Source of the DNA: an uncultured Saprospiraceae bacterium
GTDB lineage: Bacteria; Bacteroidota; Bacteroidia; Chitinophagales; Saprospiraceae
DNA: 23,533 nucleotides
Assembly: GCA_937894165.1 (NCBI GenBank)
Contig: CALCSX010000222.1
Coordinates: 1 to 23,533, forward strand
Direction of reading: 5' to 3'
Shown in pieces: positions 1-8,108 of this stretch (the first letter of the stretch is position 1; every line of letters starts with the position of its first letter). Under the pieces are notes generated by a model, which was given only the letters and a program-made list of their open reading frames with translations, was not told the DNA's origin and did no database searches. Position numbers and translations under genes: made by a program.

Positions 1-7
1 AGATTTA

Positions 8-49
8 AGGGATTCGTTAGTTTTGTCTGGCGAATCCCTATTTTGCTTT
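8..49 (+). terminator. Probable intrinsic terminator of a gene left of the window
   Basis: A 9-bp perfect stem (AGGGATTCG at 8-16 with CGAATCCCT at 31-39) closes a 14-nt loop and is followed by the T-rich tract TATTTTGCTTT. It most likely ends a plus-strand gene lying before position 1. The T-tract is interrupted by GC, so efficiency is uncertain. Confidence 0.6.
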
Positions 50-410
50 AATTATAATGTTGCTTCCTAAAAAATATTTATTTTTATCAATTTGAACAAA
101 TATTTTTTCGAACGTAATCATATGGTTGCATAACGATAAGGATATAATTAAATGCAAATTTTTCTATAAAGCAGCTGTAGAAATAAATTAATTGTCAAAC
201 TATGCTATTTTTGTTCATAGAATAAATGAAAGTAACCAAGATTTAGAATTCATTTTAACTATAGAATAATTTGATTGTTTAAGCAAAGGATTGAGGAATT
301 TAATTCTCAGGTTAAAAATAACTAATACGGGATCTATTTATGTCAATTGAGTGTGTTAATAAAATCATGACCATCTTAATTGATCACTATTTTTGAAAAA
401 AATAATACAG
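50..410. other. AT-rich intergenic region upstream of fabF
   Basis: About 360 bases without a supportable gene. It presumably carries the fabF promoter. TAnnTTTG-like -7 boxes occur at 206-213 and 388-395, but neither has a TTG at the usual 19-21-nt distance, so no promoter is called. A small bulged inverted repeat (TGAG-G-AATT / AATTCTCA) lies near 289-309. The acpP gene that often precedes fabF in Bacteroidota is not in this stretch. Confidence 0.5.
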
Positions 411-1658
411 ATGAAAAGAGTTGTAGTTACAGGAATTGGTGTCATAACTCCTATTGGGAATACAATAAAAGATTATTTAGAAGCTTTGCAAACCGGTAAG
501 AGTGGCGCGGCAGGAATCACCAGATTTGATCCCAGCAATTTTAAAACACAATTTGCTTGCGAAGTCAAGAATTTTGACCCTGATTTATATATCGATAAGA
601 AGGAAAGCCGAAGAATGGACTTATTTTCTCAATTTGGAGTTTCTGCTGCATCTCAAGCATTTGAAGATTCAGGACTTGATGTTGAGAAATTAGATCTTGA
701 TAAAGCCGGGGTGATATGGGGCTCAGGCATTGGCGGTCTTAGATCTCTAGAGGCAGAGATTGAAACTTTTGCATTAGGCAATGGCACTCCGCGCTATAAT
801 CCCTTCATGATTCCTAAGATGATTTCTGACATTGCAGCGGGCTTAATTTCAATAAAATATGGATTTAGAGGAATCAATTATTGTACGGTTTCTGCATGTG
901 CTTCTTCTCAACATGCTATAGTTAACGCAGCTGATTATATTAAATTGGGTAAAGCTGATGTGTTCATCTGCGGTGGTTCGGAAGCGGCTATTACAGTTTC
1001 CGGTGTGGCAGGATTCAATGCCATGAAAGCGCTCTCAGAAAGGAATGATGACCCTCAAGGTGCCAGCCGACCATTTGATCAAACGAGAGATGGATTTGTG
1101 CTGGGTGAAGGCGCCGGTGGATTGATCTTAGAAGATTTGGAGCATGCGCGCAGGAGAGGTGCTAAAATTTATGCGGAAGTAGTGGGCGGTGGCATGACTG
1201 CAGATGCTTACCATATTACAGCTCCTCATCCGGAAGGTCGTGGCGCTAAAAATGTAATGAAAATCTGTCTTGAAGATGCTAAAATGAATCCGGAGGATAT
1301 CGATTATGTTAATGTACATGGAACTTCTACACCTCTCGGTGATGTGGCTGAATCGAAGGCTATTTTAAGTGTATTTGGCGACCATGCATATAAACTCAAT
1401 ATCAGTTCGACAAAAAGTATGACGGGACACTTGCTTGGCGCTGCGGGTGCGGTAGAAGCTATCGCCGGAATTCTGGCAATAAATCACAATTTTATCCCTC
1501 CTACAATTAATCATTCAACACCCGATCCTGAAATCGATCCCAAATTGAATTTGACCTTTAATGTCGCTCAGGAACGAAAGGTGAAGGCTGTGTTGAGCAA
1601 TACTTTTGGCTTCGGTGGACATAATTCCTCTTTAATTCTAAAAAAATATAGCGAATAA
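411..1658 (+). CDS. fabF: Beta-ketoacyl-ACP synthase II (FabF)
   Basis: Condensing enzyme of type II fatty-acid synthesis: it adds two carbons from malonyl-ACP to acyl-ACP in the cytoplasm. The 415-residue product matches the family length, and the Cys-His-His triad falls at Cys163 (VSACASS), His303 (NVHGTSTPLGD) and His340 (KSMTGHLLGAAG), the same numbers as I recall for the E. coli enzyme. A glycine-rich FGFGGHN motif lies at 399-405. I chose the ATG at 411 (MKRVVVTGIG); an in-frame TTG at 393 would add six residues (MKKIIQ) with no family support. It is first of a plus-strand cluster: rnc follows within 27 bp or, with its alternative start, directly abuts the stop. With accA on the opposite strand nearby, fatty-acid genes appear on both sides of the convergent junction. 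Confidence 0.97.
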   Translation: MKRVVVTGIGVITPIGNTIKDYLEALQTGKSGAAGITRFDPSNFKTQFACEVKNFDPDLYIDKKESRRMDLFSQFGVSAASQAFEDSGLDVEKLDLDKAGVIWGSGIGGLRSLEAEIETFALGNGTPRYNPFMIPKMISDIAAGLISIKYGFRGINYCTVSACASSQHAIVNAADYIKLGKADVFICGGSEAAITVSGVAGFNAMKALSERNDDPQGASRPFDQTRDGFVLGEGAGGLILEDLEHARRRGAKIYAEVVGGGMTADAYHITAPHPEGRGAKNVMKICLEDAKMNPEDIDYVNVHGTSTPLGDVAESKAILSVFGDHAYKLNISSTKSMTGHLLGAAGAVEAIAGILAINHNFIPPTINHSTPDPEIDPKLNLTFNVAQERKVKAVLSNTFGFGGHNSSLILKKYSE

Positions 1659-1685
1659 TTGACATCTATTAGAAAAATATATAAT

Positions 1686-2390
1686 ATGTATTTTTCGCCC
1701 TCCCGCGCATTCTCAAGGAGGGTTCAATACGTATTGGGATTCTCCCCGACAAAGCTCTATTTATATAAACTGGCTTTCAATCATAAATCTGCCGACAAAG
1801 ACATTGCGGATAACTATCCCAATAACAACGAGCGCTTGGAATTCCTCGGCGATGCTATCCTGGGTGCTATCGTAGCGGAATACCTGTACTACAAATACCC
1901 ACAGGGAGATGAAGGTTTTTTGACAAAAATGCGCTCCAAGATTGTCAAAAGAAACACACTCAACGATATTGCGGATAAGATGGGTCTGGAATCGATTCTT
2001 CGAGAGAATGCAAACGGACAAATGAGCAGATCTATGCTCGGCAATGCCTTAGAAGCGCTTATCGGTGCCATATATATTGAAAAAGGCTATAATTGGACGA
2101 GAGATTATATCATTCACAAGTTGTTGAGAACTTATCTGGACATCCATGAACTGGAATTGTTGGACGATAATTACAAAAGTCAACTGCTGGAATGGTGTCA
2201 GAAATATGGAAAATCGATAAGCTTCGATCTGCTGGAGAAGTATAAATTCGAGAAACGGGACAGATTTAAAGTTGGGGTGGTCATAGATGGAGAAATTGTC
2301 TCAGAATCCGACGGTTATAATAAAAAAGGGGCAGAACAAGCTGCAGCCGAACTGGCTATCAAACTATTAGGAGTTAACGGTGATGAATGA
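1686..2390 (+). CDS. rnc: Ribonuclease III
   Basis: Double-strand-specific endoribonuclease that processes rRNA precursors and structured mRNAs. From the ATG at 1686 the protein has 234 residues. The endonuclease domain carries the signature NERLEFLGDA (48-57) with the metal ligands Glu49, Glu52 and Asp56, and the second acidic segment GNALEALIG with Glu123. A dsRNA-binding domain occupies about 160-230 (NYKSQLLEW through AEQAAAELAIKLL). A TTG at 1659, directly after the fabF stop, would add nine residues (MTSIRKIYN); I prefer the ATG, but either is possible. The position equivalent to E. coli Asp114 is Asn120 here, which I believe is common in Bacteroidota. The 3' end overlaps the next gene in an ATGA (2387-2390), suggesting translational coupling. 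Confidence 0.95.
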   Translation: MYFSPSRAFSRRVQYVLGFSPTKLYLYKLAFNHKSADKDIADNYPNNNERLEFLGDAILGAIVAEYLYYKYPQGDEGFLTKMRSKIVKRNTLNDIADKMGLESILRENANGQMSRSMLGNALEALIGAIYIEKGYNWTRDYIIHKLLRTYLDIHELELLDDNYKSQLLEWCQKYGKSISFDLLEKYKFEKRDRFKVGVVIDGEIVSESDGYNKKGAEQAAAELAIKLLGVNGDE

Positions 2391-3364
2391 AAACAGCGGA
2401 ACCTTACTTGCCTTTTTTTTCCTCACCCACCCATAATAAACGTATAGAACAAATGGTCGCCGGGGCTGGGATTTTCACTAAATGGTGGGAAGAAATCCTC
2501 TTAAATGACCTTAATTCTTGGTACAATAGCTACCAAAGTGATCTGGAAATGATTTCCAAAGAATTTGTCGACAATGGAATGGGGAATATCGCGCGACGAA
2601 TTAGAATACTTATCGAGACAGAATTACCCGCTGCCGAATGGAAAAGATTCATCAGCTCCGAAATGACTACAATTTTTCTGATCTGCAAGTCAATTGTCCA
2701 TCATGAATCCTTAGCTCCTGAGCTTGCAGAGGAAGTTTTCAATTATAGCGGATTAAATATTTTTAAGGTAGAATTGGAAAAACGTCCACCTCTTGAGAAA
2801 AAAATATTGTGTATAGCGCAAGAAACTGGGAAGGATGAACAAATTGTCTGGAGAAAAAACACCTACATCGAAGAAGACACCGGTCAATTTCTATACACCT
2901 TTGAAACAGCATTCAGATTTTTCGAAAGAAATGAAAAGCCAATGCTCGGCGAAATCTTTAAGGCAGAAATGGTCTATTATCCCGGCTGCAACTTTGGCGG
3001 GGGGCGCATTCACATTTTGAATCAACAAATGTTGGATGAACCAAAATTTAAACCCACCATCACTTTAATTAATTTTGATCTATGGAGCAAGGCAAGAGCG
3101 CAGTTAATTTCTACCAGACCTTGGCTCAATAACTTTATACTGATGGTAAAAGGCATTCAAATTCGACGCATTGAGAATGAGCTTTTCATTGGGAAGGATA
3201 AAATTGGAAAGAAAATATCACTGCCCGCCACCTCATCTTTAAAGGAAGCAGATTTTTTCAATGCTTTCATAAATAACGACGATCTGAATTATATTTTTGA
3301 AGAAACTTCGAATCATATTATTCTTAAAGGGGCAATTCACTCCGGCAGTCTCGCTCTTTTTTAA
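2387..3364 (+). CDS. Uncharacterised 325-aa protein coupled to rnc
   Basis: I do not recognise the family. The start ATG at 2387 overlaps the rnc stop by four bases (ATGA), so it is very probably co-translated with RNase III. The sequence has no signal peptide or membrane segment and looks cytoplasmic. Residues about 15-150 appear mainly helical, with a Trp-rich stretch (FTKWWEEILLNDLNSWY, near 30-46). Residues about 155-325 alternate in a beta-like pattern and include PGCNFGGGRIHIL near 200-212 and a SHGS-free, Ser-rich C-terminus ending GSLALF. No nuclease, methyltransferase or zinc motif could be identified. Its stop overlaps the stop of dapA on the other strand. Base use resembles its neighbours, so it is not obviously transferred. 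Confidence 0.85.
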   Translation: MKTAEPYLPFFSSPTHNKRIEQMVAGAGIFTKWWEEILLNDLNSWYNSYQSDLEMISKEFVDNGMGNIARRIRILIETELPAAEWKRFISSEMTTIFLICKSIVHHESLAPELAEEVFNYSGLNIFKVELEKRPPLEKKILCIAQETGKDEQIVWRKNTYIEEDTGQFLYTFETAFRFFERNEKPMLGEIFKAEMVYYPGCNFGGGRIHILNQQMLDEPKFKPTITLINFDLWSKARAQLISTRPWLNNFILMVKGIQIRRIENELFIGKDKIGKKISLPATSSLKEADFFNAFINNDDLNYIFEETSNHIILKGAIHSGSLALF

Positions 3365-4284
3365 TCCTTTGCCACTGAATCCAACATTTTCAATAAATCA
3401 CTTTCACATTTATCAAGCTCCACTTGCAAACCCGACAGCCTTCCCTCTGTGAAAGGAACTAAGGGAAGCCTAACTTCTCTGCTGCAAAGATTTTTTGACT
3501 CCATTACGGCTTTTATCCCTACCGGATTTCCTTCACAATAAATATGAGGATGTAAATCTAATAGAGAATTATTAATGGCTCTGGCTTTTTCATAATTCCC
3601 ATCCATGCAGTAATGAATCAAATCAGACCATTCTTTCGGATAAGCATTTCCAATAACTGAAATACAACCATTTCCTCCCAGTGCCATGATCGGAAGCGTC
3701 AAAGGATCGTCACCGGACAATACATTAAATCTTTGCGGTTTTTCCTTCATTATTTTAGAAACCTGAGCTAGATCCCCGCTGGCTTCCTTCACTGCGACAA
3801 ATTTATCAGAATAATTTGCCAATTTTACAATTGTATCTGCCTCCATATTCGAAGCAGTCCGAGAAGGTACATTGTAGATTATAACAGGTAATTTGGTATT
3901 GTCAGCCACCTGCTTGTAATGTTGAAAAATACCCTCTTGCGTCGGTTTATTATAGTTGGGGCTGCTGGACAATAGGCCATCAACTCCTTTCAGATCATAG
4001 GTATTCAGTTTTTCTGTTAATTCTCTTGTATTGTTGCTGCCAAATATTCCATAAACGATAGGAAGTTTACCATTATTCACCCTAACAAATGTGTTCTTCA
4101 CCTCCTCACACTCTTTTTTGGTAAGTGTAATTGCCTCCCCGGTAGTGCCCAGACATACAAGGAAATCAACGCCCTGCCCCGTGACCCATCCTATAAGATT
4201 TTCCAGTGATTCGAAGTCTATCTCTCCATCCTTAAAAGGTGTTACCAATGCCACTCCCGAGCCACTAAATATAAATTGGTTCAT
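3361..4284 (-). CDS. dapA: 4-hydroxy-tetrahydrodipicolinate synthase (DapA)
   Basis: Condenses pyruvate with aspartate semialdehyde, the first committed step to diaminopimelate and lysine, in the cytoplasm. The 307-residue product is a full-length TIM-barrel aldolase of the DapA/NAL family. It contains GTTGE (46-50), SPNYNKPTQEG (108-118, Tyr111), IIYNVPSRT (135-143, Tyr137 and Arg142) and the Schiff-base lysine Lys166 in VAVKEASG. The Thr, Tyr and Arg residues expected for true DapA are all present, which argues against an N-acetylneuraminate lyase. It is last of a three-gene minus-strand operon and overlaps the preceding gene by 20 bp. Its stop codon overlaps that of the convergent 325-aa gene; no separate terminator is visible. 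Confidence 0.95.
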   Translation of the reverse strand: MNQFIFSGSGVALVTPFKDGEIDFESLENLIGWVTGQGVDFLVCLGTTGEAITLTKKECEEVKNTFVRVNNGKLPIVYGIFGSNNTRELTEKLNTYDLKGVDGLLSSSPNYNKPTQEGIFQHYKQVADNTKLPVIIYNVPSRTASNMEADTIVKLANYSDKFVAVKEASGDLAQVSKIMKEKPQRFNVLSGDDPLTLPIMALGGNGCISVIGNAYPKEWSDLIHYCMDGNYEKARAINNSLLDLHPHIYCEGNPVGIKAVMESKNLCSREVRLPLVPFTEGRLSGLQVELDKCESDLLKMLDSVAKD

Positions 4285-4825
4285 TAGTCCTGTTTAATGC
4301 TTTTAAAAAATTTATTATTCTGTCCAGATTCTGAACATGATTGAGACTATCCTTATAATCCAATGTAATGTCATTTATTTTTCGAGCCACTTTCTGGTTC
4401 AATCCCACTTTTAAATGGGCATTGGATTTTACAGTCAAATATATAAGTTGATAATTGTTTTCCTGATCCAGATTGATCAAAACATCAAATTGATTGTGGT
4501 GAAAAGACTCTACTTGTACATCTTTGGGTACTAATCTCCAATTGACTTTTTTTGGATCAAAGCAGTGGATAGGCATCGCTTCTCCTCTTTGAGGTGTATA
4601 AGCTATCAAAAATTCTACCTTCATCCGCTCATTAATCGAAATATCAAGCAATTTTTTCTTAAGATCTTTCACTTCCTCAGCCGTATGCAGATGAGCGATA
4701 ACTCCAATTTGCTCTGCAGCTCCCCAGTTGAACTTAACACTTGGGCGATTCTTTCTCGACTTCACATGACCCAGAATGTGTCTGTAAAACATTGCCACTC
4801 GAAATGAATCTAGAAAAGAAGCCAT
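4265..4825 (-). CDS. DUF6913-like protein between accA and dapA
   Basis: A 186-residue, soluble-looking protein without signal peptide. The segment from about 100 to 140 (KDVQVESFHHNQFDVLINL and onwards) and its place next to dapA fit the Bacteroidota family annotated as DUF6913; this is from memory, not a search. No catalytic motif is visible and the role is unknown. It starts two bases after the accA stop and overlaps the start of dapA by 20 bp, so all three genes are almost certainly one transcript. The N-terminal part is basic (HVKSRKNRPSVKF) and the C-terminal part helical. Confidence 0.8.
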   Translation of the reverse strand: MASFLDSFRVAMFYRHILGHVKSRKNRPSVKFNWGAAEQIGVIAHLHTAEEVKDLKKKLLDISINERMKVEFLIAYTPQRGEAMPIHCFDPKKVNWRLVPKDVQVESFHHNQFDVLINLDQENNYQLIYLTVKSNAHLKVGLNQKVARKINDITLDYKDSLNHVQNLDRIINFLKALNRTNEPIYI

Positions 4826-4827
4826 AT

Positions 4828-5787
4828 TTATGCTTTCTCTATTTTAAATTTACCCATTGATCGGAATTTTTGGATCCGCTCCTTCACCCGAACACCGGGT
4901 TCTTTTTTCGACAGTTCTTTAATTTGATTTAAAATGTGCTTTTTCATCGTCACTACGATTGCTTCCGGATCATTATGCGCTCCTCCCAGTGGCTCTTCAA
5001 CTATTCCGTCGATAAGACCGTGAGACAGCATGTTTTCAGCCGTCAATTGTAGCTGTTTGGCAGCTTCCTCCTTGTGCTCCCAACTCCTCCATAATATGGA
5101 TGAACAGGACTCAGGAGATATTACTGAATACCAAGTATTTTCCAACATAAATACCTTATCACCTACACCGATTCCTATCGCACCACCCGAAGCACCTTCT
5201 CCTATGATATAGCAAACCACAGGTACTTTAAGTCGTGCCATTTCAAATAAATTGCGCGCGATGGCTTCAGCTTGGCCTCTATCCTCGGCTTCTATCCCGG
5301 GGAATGCACCCGGAGTATCGATCAATGTGATAATCGGGATATCAAATTTTTCCGCTAGTTTCATCAGCCTCAGAGCCTTTCTGTAACCCTCCGGATTCGC
5401 CATACCAAAATTACGGTATTGACGCATCTTTGTATTTATTCCTTTTTGATGACCTATTATCATCACTTTTTGCTTATTGATAGATCCTACACCGCCAATT
5501 ATCGCCTTATCATCCTTAAAATTCCTGTCTCCGTGAAGTTCTATAAAAGTTTCGCACATACCTTTGATATAATTCAAAGTATAAGGACGCTCAGGGTGTC
5601 TCGATAGTTGTACTTTTTGCCACCCTGACAGATCTGAATATATCGATTTTTTCTTCTCCGCTATCTTGGACTCAAGTTCTTTGACCATTTTACTGACATC
5701 TACTTCGCCCTGCTCGCCGACATTCTTTATTTTCTCCAACTGCTCATAAAGAAGCTCTAAAGGTCTTTCAAACTCTAAGAAAACCAT
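4828..5787 (-). CDS. accA: Acetyl-CoA carboxylase carboxyltransferase subunit alpha
   Basis: Alpha subunit of the carboxyltransferase half of acetyl-CoA carboxylase; with AccD it transfers CO2 from carboxybiotin (on AccB) to acetyl-CoA to give malonyl-CoA. From the ATG at 5787 it has 319 residues, the length I recall for E. coli AccA. The crotonase-like core shows GHQKG (112-116), IDTPGAFPG (156-164), the oxyanion-type glycines in GEGASGGA (197-204) and VISPESCSSILW (222-233). The helical N-terminus (ELLYEQLEKI, then a Lys/Glu-rich segment) is family-typical. A TTG at 5841 would extend it by 18 residues without family support. It is first of the minus-strand operon with the DUF6913-like gene and dapA. 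Confidence 0.96.
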   Translation of the reverse strand: MVFLEFERPLELLYEQLEKIKNVGEQGEVDVSKMVKELESKIAEKKKSIYSDLSGWQKVQLSRHPERPYTLNYIKGMCETFIELHGDRNFKDDKAIIGGVGSINKQKVMIIGHQKGINTKMRQYRNFGMANPEGYRKALRLMKLAEKFDIPIITLIDTPGAFPGIEAEDRGQAEAIARNLFEMARLKVPVVCYIIGEGASGGAIGIGVGDKVFMLENTWYSVISPESCSSILWRSWEHKEEAAKQLQLTAENMLSHGLIDGIVEEPLGGAHNDPEAIVVTMKKHILNQIKELSKKEPGVRVKERIQKFRSMGKFKIEKA

Positions 5788-5845
5788 ATTTTCTGATTTG
5801 GGTTTTATAAATTTTGACCTCTCCAATAGATTGAGGTTCAATTGG

Positions 5846-5853
5846 CAAATTTA
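5846..5853 (-). promoter_or_regulatory. Candidate -7 box for the accA operon
   Basis: On the minus strand this reads TAAATTTG, a match to the Bacteroidota TAnnTTTG element, about 58 bp before the preferred accA ATG. At 19-nt spacing the upstream trinucleotide is GTG rather than TTG, so the -33 element is imperfect. Low confidence. Confidence 0.35.
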
Positions 5854-5912
5854 AGCAAAGCAAATCGCTTGCCACTCCTTTTTGATTTTTTTTTGATTTT
5901 TTTTAAAAATAA

Positions 5913-5943
5913 TTTGCTGAGATGAAAAAGGGTTATATATTTG
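5913..5943 (+). promoter_or_regulatory. Bacteroidota-type promoter of tRNA-Asp
   Basis: The -33 element TTTG (5913-5916), a 19-nt spacer and the -7 element TATATTTG (5936-5943) match the group consensus of TTTG and TAnnTTTG exactly. Transcription would start around 5950, about 20 bases before the tRNA. Confidence 0.75.
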
Positions 5944-5968
5944 CATCGCTTTAGCAGTAAAGCAAATC

Positions 5969-6042
5969 GGTTCGGTAGTTCAGTTGGTTAGAATACCTGC
6001 CTGTCACGCAGGGGGTCGCGGGTTCGAGTCCCGTCCGGACCG
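5969..6042 (+). tRNA. tRNA-Asp (anticodon GTC)
   Basis: A 74-nt cloverleaf. The acceptor stem GGTTCGG (5969-5975) pairs with CCGGACC (6035-6041) with one G-U pair, followed by discriminator G6042. The anticodon stem CCTGC/GCAGG closes the loop CTGTCAC, with anticodon GTC at 6003-6005. The T arm carries GGTTCGAGTCC. The discriminator G73 is the usual aspartate identity base. The 3' CCA is not encoded. It has its own promoter upstream and hairpin terminator downstream, so it is a single-gene unit between the divergent accA operon and the esterase gene. Confidence 0.97.
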
Positions 6043-6047
6043 CTTTT

Positions 6048-6078
6048 AAGCTCTTCAGAAATGGGGAGCTTTTTTTTT
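6048..6078 (+). terminator. Intrinsic terminator of tRNA-Asp
   Basis: Stem AAGCTC (6048-6053) with GAGCTT (6066-6071), a 12-nt loop and a run of nine T through 6078. It sits six bases after the tRNA. Confidence 0.75.
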
Positions 6079-6100
6079 GCCCACATTTAAACCAAGCCTG

Positions 6101-6240
6101 TTTAGAATGCTTTGGGGACTACCCTTGCAGCTTTACGCCGACCCACCCACAGTCAAGGGTCGCTATGTTCCGGGTTCGCTATTCGCTCGGTCTTCTCGGA
6201 CTGAAACCCTTCACAGCGCTAGTCCGGATTCCTGTTTTTC
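6101..6240. repeat. GC-rich hairpin-forming block, possible dispersed repeat or structured RNA
   Basis: By direct count positions 6121-6240 contain 67 G/C of 120 bases, far above the flanking intergenic DNA. Two stem-loops are visible: ACCCTTG (6121-6127) with CAAGGGT (6154-6160), and GGGTT (6172-6176) with AACCC (6205-6209) enclosing TCGGTC/GACTGA (6187-6192 and 6199-6204, one G-U pair). No convincing protein is encoded on either strand. I suspect a dispersed intergenic element of Bacteroidota genomes, but copies elsewhere cannot be checked from this window. Confidence 0.4.
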
Positions 6241-6301
6241 AGACACTTCCTTTATTATTTCTATTTTAACATTCTAATCTTTGCTATATTTAGTACCTTT
6301 A

Positions 6302-7138
6302 ATGAAATTCCTCCCCACGATGATATCTATAAATAAGATCAATTTCCTGCTGACAATTATTGTATGCATGGGAAATATTGCGGCTGTAGCACAATCAGAA
6401 ATACAAAATGTCAAACCGATAAATATTGGTGAATCATTTGAAATTTATTCTAAAGAGCTGGGAGAAAACAGAATTATTAATGTTTATCTACCGGATGGGT
6501 TCCATAGGGATTCTCAGCAACAATATCATGTGTTCTACCTGTTGGATGGTTCTGTCGATGAGGATTTTCTACATGTAGTTGGTTTAGTTCAATTTGCTGC
6601 TTTTCCATGGGTGAATTATGTTCCTCCCTCCATAGTTGTAGGTATTGCCAATGTGGATAGAAAGAGAGATTTTACTTTCCCTTCCTCAGTGGAAGTGGAG
6701 AAGTTAGATTTCCCAACTACCGGAGGTTCTGAAAAATTTATCAAATTTCTTGAGAAAGAGTTGATTCCAACTATCGATAAGAATTTTCCGGTTGATTCTA
6801 ATCGTACAATAATTGGACAATCCTTGGGTGGCTTGGTTGCGACAGAGATTTTAAGCTCGAGACCGCAATTGTTTCAAAATTATATTTTGGTGAGCCCAAG
6901 TTTGTGGTGGAGTAATCGGGAATTGCTCCATGATTTTCCTACTGTGTCATCTTCTAAACGGATTTATTTGGCAGTTGGGGAGGAGGGTAGTAAGATGGTC
7001 GAAGATTGCACTAAATTTAATGAAATTCTGCAGCCATTACATCAAACTCACTTCGAATATTTTGAAGATGCAAATCATGGAAATATCTTACATCTCGCTT
7101 TATATGAAGCATTGCAGAAGTTGTTTACAGTGAATTAG
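6302..7138 (+). CDS. Exported alpha/beta-hydrolase of the esterase (Fes/IroE/YbbA-like) family
   Basis: A 278-residue serine hydrolase predicted to be exported. Residues 1-30 form a signal peptide (hydrophobic core about 14-24, ending AAVAQ, cleavage AVA|Q). The body has the family's early strand VYLPDGF (61-67), YLLDG (79-83), the nucleophile elbow GQSLG (172-176, Ser174) followed by GLVATEIL, and the terminal histidine His259 in EDANHGN. The acid residue is not assigned with confidence. Family members hydrolyse siderophore, acyl or carbohydrate esters; nothing here identifies the substrate, and no TonB-dependent receptor is adjacent. I chose the ATG at 6302; an internal ATG at 6320 gives an equally good signal peptide, and a TTG at 6281 is less likely. 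It converges with the DUF6090-like gene with 23 bp between them. Confidence 0.85.
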   Translation: MKFLPTMISINKINFLLTIIVCMGNIAAVAQSEIQNVKPINIGESFEIYSKELGENRIINVYLPDGFHRDSQQQYHVFYLLDGSVDEDFLHVVGLVQFAAFPWVNYVPPSIVVGIANVDRKRDFTFPSSVEVEKLDFPTTGGSEKFIKFLEKELIPTIDKNFPVDSNRTIIGQSLGGLVATEILSSRPQLFQNYILVSPSLWWSNRELLHDFPTVSSSKRIYLAVGEEGSKMVEDCTKFNEILQPLHQTHFEYFEDANHGNILHLALYEALQKLFTVN

Positions 7139-7161
7139 ATGTAGTTAACTTTATCCACATT

Positions 7162-7872
7162 TTAAGAATTTAACCTTTTCAATTCCTTTACAATATTATT
7201 TTGTAAGCGATTTATTTTAGTTTCAACTTCATCATAGAATCTCATTACATATTTGCGATTCCCGTGAATTTTGTGGAGATAAGTTAATACGATTTTTTTA
7301 TTATGTTCTTCAGCCATTATAGGTAATTCTATACCAATAATTCTCCCTTTGTCAGAAAATTCGAAATGAGGAGCAAATACAGCATTAAACTCCTTAAAAA
7401 AGCTTGTGTGAAATTGCATTTCGTCGTAATCTTCCTCTAATTTCCTCAATATGGTATAATCAAATTCGTAAAGTGAGATGATTTCCGTCCTGAGGGAATC
7501 TGTTTGAATCAATTCCATTCCTTTCGATTTTAAAGTTTCATATCCTGAAGTGTTTTGAATAGAAATAAAATCTCTTGTCACAGTATAATAGTAAAATTCT
7601 AATGAATCTAAATTACGAGGCTTCCCTAATAAGATATCTTTAAAAAATTTACATGCAGTAATACCTATTTCATGGCCATAAACATTTGTTTCTATATCAT
7701 CTATGTCTTTTTCTAAACCATCCTTAATGGTTTCAAGTATTTTACTTTCTGCCTTTTCGGACTTCATATTGTCATTCCAATTGTTTAGAGCAAATGCAGC
7801 AATTACTGCTATGAAAACGGACAGAAATTCAATTCCATAGTTTTTCCATGTCGGAGTATTTGCTTGATTCAT
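7162..7872 (-). CDS. DUF6090-like single-pass membrane protein
   Basis: A 236-residue protein. One membrane segment lies near the N-terminus (about 13-29, GIEFLSVFIAVIAAFAL), followed at once by NNWND, the hallmark I associate with the Bacteroidota DUF6090 family. The remaining 200 residues are helical, charged and probably face one compartment as a coiled-coil-like bundle. Function is unknown; no catalytic motif is visible. I chose the ATG at 7872 because the 13 residues upstream (MLYRTRCKTNFNN) lack family character. It is a single minus-strand gene, convergent with the esterase gene and divergent from the LuxR-type gene, with about 540 bp of AT-rich DNA before it. Confidence 0.8.
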   Translation of the reverse strand: MNQANTPTWKNYGIEFLSVFIAVIAAFALNNWNDNMKSEKAESKILETIKDGLEKDIDDIETNVYGHEIGITACKFFKDILLGKPRNLDSLEFYYYTVTRDFISIQNTSGYETLKSKGMELIQTDSLRTEIISLYEFDYTILRKLEEDYDEMQFHTSFFKEFNAVFAPHFEFSDKGRIIGIELPIMAEEHNKKIVLTYLHKIHGNRKYVMRFYDEVETKINRLQNNIVKELKRLNS

Positions 7873-8108
7873 GTTATTGAAATTAGTTTTGCACCGTGTA
7901 CGATAAAGCAAACAAGTTAATAGTTTTTTAAATAATATTCAGATGAGAAGAATATATTAGGTATAAAAAATATGCCTTTATGATATAAAATACAACTTGT
8001 TCGTACCCTGTGTTATTTTATATGTAAAAAATATATTAGTCAGGATGTTACATTTAAAATAATATTTTATAATATTTTAAAAACTAAATTTTTGGGTGTA
8101 ATACATTA

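Noticed and set aside
393..410. TTG start extending FabF by six residues
   Set aside because: The catalytic residue numbering and family N-terminus fit the ATG at 411.
5788..5841. TTG start extending AccA by 18 residues
   Set aside because: The 319-residue form from the ATG at 5787 matches the usual length and N-terminal pattern.
6077..6277. A 66-codon open frame across the GC-rich block
   Set aside because: It begins in the T-run of the tRNA terminator region, has no family resemblance and low-complexity Ser/Arg content, and the DNA is better explained as a structured non-coding block.
7139..7161. Bidirectional terminator between the convergent esterase and DUF6090-like genes
   Set aside because: Only 23 bp are available and no stem could be drawn.
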